In this document: positions 42,001 to 64,000 of the stretch, in pieces | Layout: every line of letters begins with the position of its first letter | Numbering within the stretch: position 1 is the stretch's first letter | Source of the DNA: Eleginops maclovinus | Taxonomy: Eukaryota; Chordata; Actinopteri; Perciformes; Eleginopidae | Assembly: GCF_036324505.1 (NCBI RefSeq) | Contig: NC_086350.1 | Location: forward strand, 25,677,257-25,741,256 | Direction of reading: 5' to 3' | Length of the DNA: 64,000 bases | Made by a program: the position numbers and the translations under genes | The notes under the pieces: model-generated | The model's input: only the letters and a program-made list of their open reading frames with translations | Told to the model about the DNA's origin: nothing | Databases searched by the model: none

Positions 42001-43435
42001 CAAGTTAAAGAGAGCTAACATTGGCTTGAGTTTGGTAACCCATCACAGTGAGCATCAGCTTTTGTTTGCATGTTGTTACTTTCTTGATTTAGACCTTATG
42101 TTTGCCATTATGATACTAACTGCAATCACCAGAAAGAAGATAAGATCCCGTTCAAACATTTTAGGAAGCATAATTGCATCTCTGTATCGAAGAGTTATTA
42201 AGTCATAATGCTACGATATATGTGTTATGATGGAGTCCTAAATCCAAATTAAAATCTCAGATAGTTTTATTATGAAGCCAATAATAACAAAGTACAGTAG
42301 GTCTACAATGTGTTTTTTTGGTGAGTGTAAGGGCTTACTTTGGAGAAATGTCAGCAGCAGAAGTGGAAATATTTTAGTAGGTTATTGGTATTAAATGGCA
42401 TAAACATGCAAAACACTAGTATGGCCCTGTAATCATTTATAATTCCATGACTGGGATTCCTAATGAAACCCTTTTTTATTATATAAATAACCATATTTAT
42501 ATATTTATAACCATATCAAATGTTTGAGGATGCCAAATCAACTCAACACAGAAAATAGTTCATTCTTTGTAAATACATCTTTAGTTTATGAGTGAATATA
42601 CCTAACCAAGTAATGTGTCTTTGCCTTCTCAAAAGACAAAGCCCTCCTCAGCAGTCAGTAATGCAAATACTCATTTACAGCAGATATGTCAGTGGAAAAT
42701 CATTCTATGAATCAATTTATCAAACTGATAATAAAATGTGTCATTATAACAGTAAAACACACTTATAAAACAAAGTATACATTTACAAATAAAGACTCTG
42801 TCAAGAAAAAAAAACAATTTACAATCACAGAATATGGAACTCCAGTGGCAAATAATCATATAATATGTATTTCCATAAAGACTAAGATATGTCATTATTG
42901 TAAAGAGTGATGGCACTGAATTTTTTTAACCTATCACTGTGCAGAAGCAGCTTAGCAACAGTCTCAACTCTTTATTTAAAACTACAGTGTGAGCTTCTCT
43001 TTCTTTTCAACGTGGTGCTTATATATTGACAGCATTAAATATAAACCTGTGCGAGACAGAATAAAAAGTTTCTTTTGTATCTCTTGAACTGGAAGACGTT
43101 TCACAGTGAGTAGTCCAGCAGTAGCAGATCTCCAGTATCTGTCCATGCATCAGAGACATGTCCTGCTGAGCACCACAGTGAGGCCCCACCTGCATTACAT
43201 TTAGCACTGCTATACAATGAGCAAAAAAGCCCTAGAGACAGATCCAGTGAGAATGTAAAGAACATGCGTCCACAAATGCAATCCAATAAAAATCCCATTC
43301 ATTCTTTTGCTGCCCAGTTGGTGGATCTCCATCACCCAGCCCATTGACCTGCAGGACACCCAAGTACACCTCAGAATGATGAATGTGATGTGACATGTAT
43401 GAAGTTTGGATGTGGATCATAATGAGTGTTTCTGC
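39063..43435. other. ctcf-ripor1 intergenic region and ripor1 3' flank
   Basis: AT-rich with no supported gene. It includes a (TA)n run at 39890-39915 and a gctaac/gttagc-rich repeat at 41165-41300. Several TTTATT hexamers (AATAAA on the minus strand, for example near 39219 and 39558) could end a long ripor1 3' UTR, but none can be chosen from sequence alone. Confidence 0.45.
41165..41300. repeat. GCTAAC-motif dispersed repeat
   Basis: Repeated gctaatgtgagcgtgctaac, gtttagcagg and gttagcacgctaac motifs form a recognisable fish dispersed repeat without clear ends. A second weaker patch lies at about 45090-45310. Confidence 0.4.
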
Positions 43436-43850
43436 TAGGGCTGCACATTTTTGAAATGTACAAATCAATGGTTTTTATTAAAGGGAACCTATTATGCTAA
43501 TTTTCAGGTTTATATTAGTATGTAGAGTCTCCTGTGACATGTCTCCATGCTTTAATGTTCATAAAGCTCTTTATTTTTCTCATACTGCCTGTGCTGCAGC
43601 ATCTCTTTTCACCCTCTGTCTGAAAACAGAGCCCAGTCTGCTCTGATTGGGTAGATTGCGGGCTCTGTTGTGATTGCACAATTGCTTAGAGATGTCCGGC
43701 CCCTAAGCCTCCCACGTACAATGTGTAGCCAATGGAAGCTTTTGCCGAGTGATGTCACTATGTTATAGAAGTAAACAAAAGAGTCCAATGGAGCCGTTTC
43801 CGTTTCGATATTGCAATTTCGATAAAAATGTGAATAATTGTGCAGCCCTA
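43436..43850. mobile_element. hAT-type MITE with a nested repeat
   Basis: The ends TAGGGCTGCACA and TGTGCAGCCCTA form a 12-bp inverted repeat. Flanking octamers (gtttctgc and atctatgc) match at only 5 of 8 bases, so any duplication has decayed. The middle, about 43482-43790, is a separate repeat (aagggaacctattatgctaa onward) whose relative lies inverted at the right edge of the window. Confidence 0.75.
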
Positions 43851-44644
43851 ATCTATGCATCAGTGAACAGTGGGCAGCTCTAGCTCATCCATTCTCAGGT
43901 GTGTGGTGCAGTACAGCTGCATTACTTGGGTCTCAGTCTTTAAATCAAAAAGCATGTAGAGCCATGGCTATAGGAAAGGCAGAGTTGTATGAAAATATGT
44001 AGCATCTGGGGTAGGATTTTTCAAAAACACCTTAAACAAAGACAGCAGTATCCACTAAGAAAAATTAATGGTAGGAGTAGCATTGTATGTAGATCTACTC
44101 TATGTATGCCTACTGGTACACCGGGTCAAACCACAGGGAGTTAAAGTACAAGACACTCAACATTTTGGGCACTTAGTAGGCTGTGAATATCTGAATAAAG
44201 TGACTTAAAATAGATCTTTACACTTTTGCTAATCCACTTATAAAAAACTGTTTTTGTGTCTGGGCCATGATGGATCAATATCCAGTTATTTCTTTTGGAT
44301 ATGATTCTGCTTAATATTTCCTTCCCTCAGTATCCATTTCATACTTCTCCTCCCTTTATCCGTCTTTCCATTCAAGTCTGCTCACATTGTACATCCTTAC
44401 ACGCCAACTGGGTAGTTAGCACAGGTTGATGACCGCAAACTGGTGTGTTTGTAGCTTAATAACTTTAAAAGTTTACCCAGTGTTAAATAGAGTTGCCAGC
44501 CTTGATACTGTAGTAAGCTCTCAGACAGTCTTTTAGTGGTAGTATTGGGGAAGAAGAAAAACCTACTTTATATTCTCATTGAGGCTTTTTGTGTTATTTA
44601 ATTTTCCCCCCACCCAGTGTGTGTGTGTGTGAGTGTGTGTAGTG
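43851..44644 (-). other. ripor1: ripor1 3' UTR, proximal part
   Basis: The sequence directly after the ripor1 stop codon, including a short (GT)n run at 44618-44640. No coding content. Confidence 0.5.
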
Positions 44645-59345
<14,701 letters not shown>

Positions 59346-59469
59346 CTGGAAGAGAGGAGCAGTGTGTGAGAGGGAGGGCTGCTGGGATACTCAGTAGGTG
59401 CAGGTATGTCCAGTCATCATTTGCTCAGTAGGTAACACATTCTGAGTGTAGTGTCTGTCAAAGAAATGA

Positions 59470-60015
59470 TTTAAGAGTACTGCTGCTGGTTTATAAAGCA
59501 TTGAATGGTTTATTCTGATCCCCTGCTACATTATGAACCATCCAGAACTCTCAGGTCTTCTGGGACGGGTCAGCTTTCTGTCCCCAGAGTCAGAACTAAA
59601 CAAGGAGAAGCAGCGTTCAGTTATTGTGCTCCAAATATCTGGAACAAACTCCCAGATACCTGCAGGTCCGCTGCTACTCTTACTACTTTTAAATCTAGGC
59701 TGAGGACTTTTCTTTGGACCGCTGCTTTTAATTGAACCAAATAACTATTTATATCTTACACTGCACTGTAACTTTTATTTATGTATTTTATACCTGTGCT
59801 ATATTAGCTGGTTTTACATTAATTTTTTTAGTTTTCTTTTCTGAATTGTTTTCTTTTCATTTCTTGTCTGCTTCACTTCAAGGGAATTTCATTAGGATCA
59901 CTGTTGATGTTTTAGATTTTTTCTATTTATTTTACAATTGTATATGTTTTCTTGTTCCGTAAAGCACTGTGGGCTGTAAAGTGCTGTACAAATAAAGTTT
60001 ATTATATATATTATT
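59470..60015 (+). mobile_element. L2-type LINE 3' fragment
   Basis: The frame 59505-59735 reads LSVPRVRTKQGEAAFSYCAP and NIWNKLPDTCRSAATLTTFK, the C-terminus of L2/Maui-type LINE proteins. The 3' end follows with gtaaagcactgtgggctgta, then caaataaagtttatta, a standard L2 tail. It is 5'-truncated. Confidence 0.85.
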
Positions 60016-60160
60016 ATTTTCTTTTCTTTTTAATGACTGTTTTTTAATGCCATTTTATAATGTGTTCAGTTTCTTAATGTTCTTCAGGGTTTTTTATTTC
60101 TGTAAAGCACTTTGCATCGTCTTGTGTTGAAAGGTGTTTTATAACTAAACTTCCCTTATC
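60016..60160 (+). repeat. Second L2-type tail
   Basis: A shorter relic with tgtaaagcactttgcatcgt and gaaaggtgttttataac, a second L2-style 3' end directly following the first. Confidence 0.65.
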
Positions 60161-60280
60161 TTATATGTTTATCACAAATTAGTTAACACCTATCAAGCTG
60201 TTTCCCTCTGTTCCTTGTTGATAACCCAGCCTTGCACAGAGAGAGACAAGACTGATACAGAAACATGATTCTGGTATGGA

Positions 60281-60560
60281 CGTAGTAGGGTTGCAGCTCC
60301 TCCAATTGCAAGGTTGGTGGTTGGATCCCTTAGCCCTTTCAGTCAACATTTCCATGTGTCCTTAGGCAAGATACTTGACCCCAACTTGCGACTAATGACA
60401 AACTGTGTGATTGAGTTTGATCAGAGTATCCCTGAGCAGGTGGCCCCTTGTATGGCAGCCTCTGTGTGAATGTGAAGAGGTGACTGCTGACTTGACTATA
60501 TGAAATGTTCTGTGAGGGGATGCTCAGACTGGTGCGATGTAATGCAGTCCATTTACCATT
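60281..60560 (+). mobile_element. V-SINE-type fragment
   Basis: The run gtgtccttaggcaagatact, then tgaccccaacttgcgac, and the 3' end atgcagtccatttaccatt are typical of V-type tRNA SINEs in fish. The tRNA head is too diverged to show boxes. No duplication was defined. Confidence 0.65.
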
Positions 60561-61299
60561 TGTATTGCAGAGAAACCATTAACCTGGAAACCCAAATTGC
60601 TTTCCATTATTAAAAATCCTGGGGACTACTTTCTCATTCCTCATAGGTTTTAACCTACTTGGCAATAAACCTGTTTCTTATTCTGAAAAGGCGTCTCTTC
60701 CATCCTGGACTCAGGCCGTGAGCTTCAGCAGACTGACACGAGCAGGCCAAAATCTCACTCTCTGTTTGCCCTTCCTGATTATTCTCAGTGTGTATGCTAC
60801 TGGATTCCTCTACTTTGTTGATCAGTCACACTTGACATGCTATAAACAGCGATCATCTGAGGAAATGTGCTGGTTTAATTGGACGATGCTTCAGATTAAA
60901 CAATCTGGCAAATACACACTCACTAATTATCTTCAGCTCAGTGTCCTATGCTTTGTCCCCGTCTACTCTGCTCCACTGAACACATTCTGTAGAAAACTGA
61001 GCACACTGCACAAAAGCAACCAACGGAGAACTGATATGCAAACATAGCTGAGTGGACACACTCCCAAGTGTGTCAGTGTTTCAGAGAGTGTGAAGCAGAT
61101 GTTTTAAAAGCTGCAAGGATTCTTATTCAGTGAGCAGATATCATCAATATTGAGTATAAAGTATTATTAAGCAGACTATACTGTTGTAATGGAAGACAGA
61201 AGTGTAAAATTCAAACCAAAAGCACAAACAGAAATTCAAATACCTATGAAATAATTAGTGTGAGCCATACCAATCCAGAGAATTATGGTGCTGTAGTAT
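60561..61299. other. Unassigned stretch
   Basis: One plus-strand frame (60718-61047) has a hydrophobic run but no family resemblance; I do not support it as a gene. Nothing else recognised. Confidence 0.4.
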
Positions 61300-62126
61300 C
61301 AGGGTGCGATTTGACAAAAAAACAGAGGGGGGGATGTTTTTTTTAATTTATTCATAGACAAGAACATTGGACTTTTAACTTGCATAACTAGGGAGAAAAA
61401 AACGCAAAAAGTAGACAGGCCCTTTTTTCGGGTCCGTGGATTAGTCCCCATCACAACATGGCAAAACTTTTAATAACCCATACATGGATTTCTATTCAAC
61501 GTCACAAAAACATGCGTACGCACTAACAGGCAGAAAGCACCATAGAACAGCATCAATGCTCTCCATGAAAAGACCCTCCAATTAACTTAAATCAAACACT
61601 CAAAATAATTCACTAAATAGCACAACGTGCTGTCAACACTCAGGGACAGGTCTGGAAAACTAGACAAAGTAAACAGTCGGCTCTGGTGACAAATTTGTGG
61701 TGGCTTTTTCGTTTTTCCTATCGGGGCATTGTCTGCAGCATTTCGGCCCTCTTCTATCCACAATTCTGCAAATGGGTCCTGTAAAGTAAGATGATATGCT
61801 GCTCTGAACGCGTTTCATGTTTGGTTCAGCGCTGTTTTTCCTGCGAAGTTCCCGCACAAAAATGTTACAATGTTTTTGTGTTCGATGACGTTCAGAAATA
61901 TGCACCGTCTGCCAGAAGGCTGCTGAATAGCCTACTCTGATGTAAAGACACTGAAGATCGTTAGATTTCAAGAGTTTAAGTAGGCTAGCAGTTAAGTTGC
62001 ATTCATCGCTATCAAGGGGGGGAAATCCTTGTCCCCACCGGAGATAAAAATAATTTAGCAGAGGTAGGGATAGGAAAACCAGAGGGGGGGAAATCCTCAC
62101 CATCCCCCCCTACAAATCGCACCCTG
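61300..62126 (-). mobile_element. hAT-type element, internally deleted
   Basis: The ends CAGGGTGCGATTTG and CAAATCGCACCCTG form an inverted repeat, and the exact 8-bp duplication TGTAGTAT flanks it (61292-61299 and 62127-62134). A minus-strand frame (61660-62103) includes MKRVQSSISSYFTGPICR, resembling the start of KIAA1586/ZNF862-type hAT transposases. The rest of the gene is missing. Confidence 0.88.
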
Positions 62127-62134
62127 TGTAGTAT

Positions 62135-62790
62135 TATCATAGGGTGATGTCACAAGGCCTCAGCGTGCTTCAAACTAAATGCACGTTGGACTGTTTAACG
62201 CAAACACATTACACAAGGATCGTTGTTTTTTAGAAATATGGAAATCCTGTCCTGCTTGGCCAAATGTGCAAAAGTGTGAAAGAGAACTTCTCTCTACCTC
62301 TTTGTGTCTTTAATGCAGTTTTAAGTGCACTAAAGACACAGAGTTCTTTGACAGAATGTTTTACAGTGTGGCCATTCGAAATGACACAATTCCCAGTGTC
62401 CAGTGCCTAAAAGATAATAACTGCCTATGTGATTGTAGGTCTTAAAATCAAAGTTTTGTCTAGGATTTGTATTGAAATCTGAGCGATATGAGTACGCTGA
62501 AAGTCATGCAGAAAGGGAATCAGACAGGTGGTAAACAAACCAGGCGAAAGTGAAAGTGGGCGCAGCTGAAATGTCACTAATAATCGTACATAAAGTGGTG
62601 CGTATTTGAACATAAGGGGTAAGCTACGTTTTTGGGACATTCACCTGTGTTTATCCTCCCAAAAATTCCCCATGGGGATTATTATTTGTCTGATCGTGTC
62701 ACTGCTCAGGTTTCTTCACTCTGTTTCTCAGATCTCCGCAGTAACTAGGTGAGCACAGTTTATCATCCTTCACGACTGCTGCCAGTGGAT
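62135..62790. other. Unassigned stretch
   Basis: No gene or clear mobile element recognised. Confidence 0.4.
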
Positions 62791-62799
62791 GTTTCTCAG

Positions 62800-63440
62800 T
62801 TTTTTTTTACAGTGTCATAACTTACGATAACTTTCAGAACACTGTCATCCTGCTAAACTGCCTTCAGGACATCCGCAAGTGGAACACTTCCTGAAGCTAA
62901 ATGCTGATAGGACAGAAATACTGATTAAATGGCAGGATGAATGTGCAGTCACAAAAATATATAACAGTCTCGGTTCTCTGTCCAAAACCCAGTATATGTT
63001 GCCCACACCTCACCATGTCAAACCAATGGCGCGATCCTGCTTTCACCATCTCAGAAACATTTCAAAAATCAATCTCTAACTCCCAACAATCTCTAAACTG
63101 TAATCCATACTTTTATCAGCGCCTCCAGCTAGAATTTTAACTCAGACTAGGAAATAAGACCATCTTACAGATCCTGGCGTCCTTACACTGGATACCTGTT
63201 GCTTTAAGAACCAATATTAGGATTTGTTGACGAGTTACAAAGCCCTGAGAGGCCCGGCCCTGAGTTTTTTTCCCCCTACTTCAACCTTAGATACTCAGAT
63301 GTGTTGCTCCTGTTTTTGTAAAACCCATTTTTTTTAGAATGTCTTCTACGTGATTTTATTGTTTGTTTTACTCTATTAGTTTTATAATGTTATTAATGGC
63401 AGTTTTTTGTTCCACTCTGTGTGTATTAAATTGGTTCTGT
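62800..63440 (+). mobile_element. L2-type LINE fragment, decayed
   Basis: The reading CLQDIRKW-like, then FLKLNADRTEILI (about 62860-62925), is a conserved C-terminal reverse-transcriptase segment of L2-type LINEs. Downstream tcttacagatcctggcgtcc and ttacactggatacctgttgc match the usual 3' coding part (spelling LHWLPV-like). It carries frameshifts and stops. Confidence 0.65.
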
Positions 63441-63444
63441 TTAT

Positions 63445-64000
63445 GTAACTCTGTATGGAGGGTTACATAAACAGGGTTTCTTGTTGTGGGTTAATATAGC
63501 TTTTTGTGCATGTAAATGGTCTCCAAAGAATAAATCCCTGTGTGCCCTCCAGAGGGAGTTTCTCTCCCACAGATACTCCCCCGCCTGCCTGAAATGCCTC
63601 CATTTGATATCTTTGTTTACTTCCAGAACATAGTGACATCACTATGTAACACTTGCGCCCAGTGTTCGAACTATGCCGAGATTTTCGGGGGGTCCCATTT
63701 TTCTCTCGGGGGGGGGGGGGGGGCGCTTGCTCTTGCGCTTGACTTGACTGATATTTTAGAGACCCCCCAACATTTCCCAAATCATGTTTTCGGGGGATCT
63801 CGTGTCAGTTTCAGGGGGTCTCGGATCCCCCGAGTCCCCCCGTAGTTCGGACACTGCTTGCGCCTCGACTGGCTAGTGTTTCAACACATTTTACGTGACC
63901 AACATGACATCTCTAAGCAGTTGACCAATCACAACAGAGCCGGTCAGTTAACCAATCAGAGCAGCCTGGGCTTTGGTTTCAGACAGAGGGCGAAAAGAGG
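63445..64000. repeat. Dispersed fish repeat, continues past the window
   Basis: Blocks such as gttaatatagctttttgtgc and gaacatagtgacatcactat, and the final attggttaactgaccggctc on the reverse strand, match the interior of the repeat nested at 43482-43790 in inverted orientation. A small hAT MITE is inserted in it. Confidence 0.6.
63660..63856. mobile_element. Small hAT MITE, 197 bp
   Basis: The ends CAGTGTTCGAACTA and TAGTTCGGACACTG are imperfect inverted repeats. A perfect 8-bp duplication CTTGCGCC (63652-63659 and 63857-63864) proves a hAT-type insertion. It contains a G run (63708-63723) and no coding sequence. Confidence 0.95.

Noticed and set aside
60718..61047. 109-residue frame with a hydrophobic segment and Asn-glycosylation-like sites
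   Set aside because: No family resemblance, no splice or promoter context, surrounded by repeats; chance frame.

Overview
The window is a piece of a teleost fish (probably percomorph) nuclear chromosome. The evidence is two spliced vertebrate genes with GT-AG introns and the repeat content: Rex3/RTE-like and L2-like LINEs, tRNA-derived SINEs, many hAT relics, a Tc1/mariner remnant, a pogo/Tigger-type remnant, a BEL/Pao retrotransposon, a gammaretrovirus-like endogenous retrovirus and long CA/GT microsatellites. No bacterial-type operon, CRISPR array or free-standing RNA gene was seen.

Layout. Positions 1-16.4 kb are intergenic and built almost wholly of nested transposons. An old ZBED5/SCAND3-type hAT element (about 1497-16150) was split first by a minus-strand endogenous retrovirus (2439-8361) and again by a minus-strand BEL/Pao element (about 8984-15676). 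A tRNA-type SINE later landed in the BEL integrase region.

Positions 16.7-39.1 kb hold ctcf on the minus strand. The coding part is complete: 15 coding exons, 18660-26653, 823 codons with consistent splice phases, all 11 zinc fingers, the YDF cohesin-contact motif and an AT-hook. A candidate 3' UTR runs down to about 16727. A candidate non-coding first exon with a CCAAT box and a YY1-like site lies near 38.84-39.06 kb, which implies a roughly 12 kb first intron. That intron carries a telescoped insertion series: an (AT)n tract, a hAT with another hAT inside it, a pogo-type MITE in the hAT's right flank, and inside the MITE a hAT-like element with an 8-exon, nearly intact transposase. A further hAT with an intact 8-bp target duplication sits in intron 10.

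Positions about 39.1-64 kb hold the 3' part of ripor1, also on the minus strand (12 exons, 44645-59345, 707 codons plus stop). The N-terminal exons lie beyond the right edge. ctcf next to ripor1 matches the vertebrate order. The ripor1 introns hold a full-length, uninterrupted 1057-codon Rex3/RTE-like LINE (54029-57393) with a 12-bp target duplication, a Tc1 remnant and long CA/GT repeats. One in-frame 156-nt exon is bracketed by complementary UG and CA repeats that touch its splice sites. The last 5 kb are MITEs, L2 tails and SINE fragments.

The most unusual items are the UG/CA-bracketed ripor1 exon, the multi-exon hAT-like transposase at 31.2-35.3 kb, the intact LINE, the long hairpins at 35.5-36.6 kb, and a CTCF-like motif inside a hAT terminus upstream of ctcf. 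All product names come from recognising protein motifs by eye; no database was searched.
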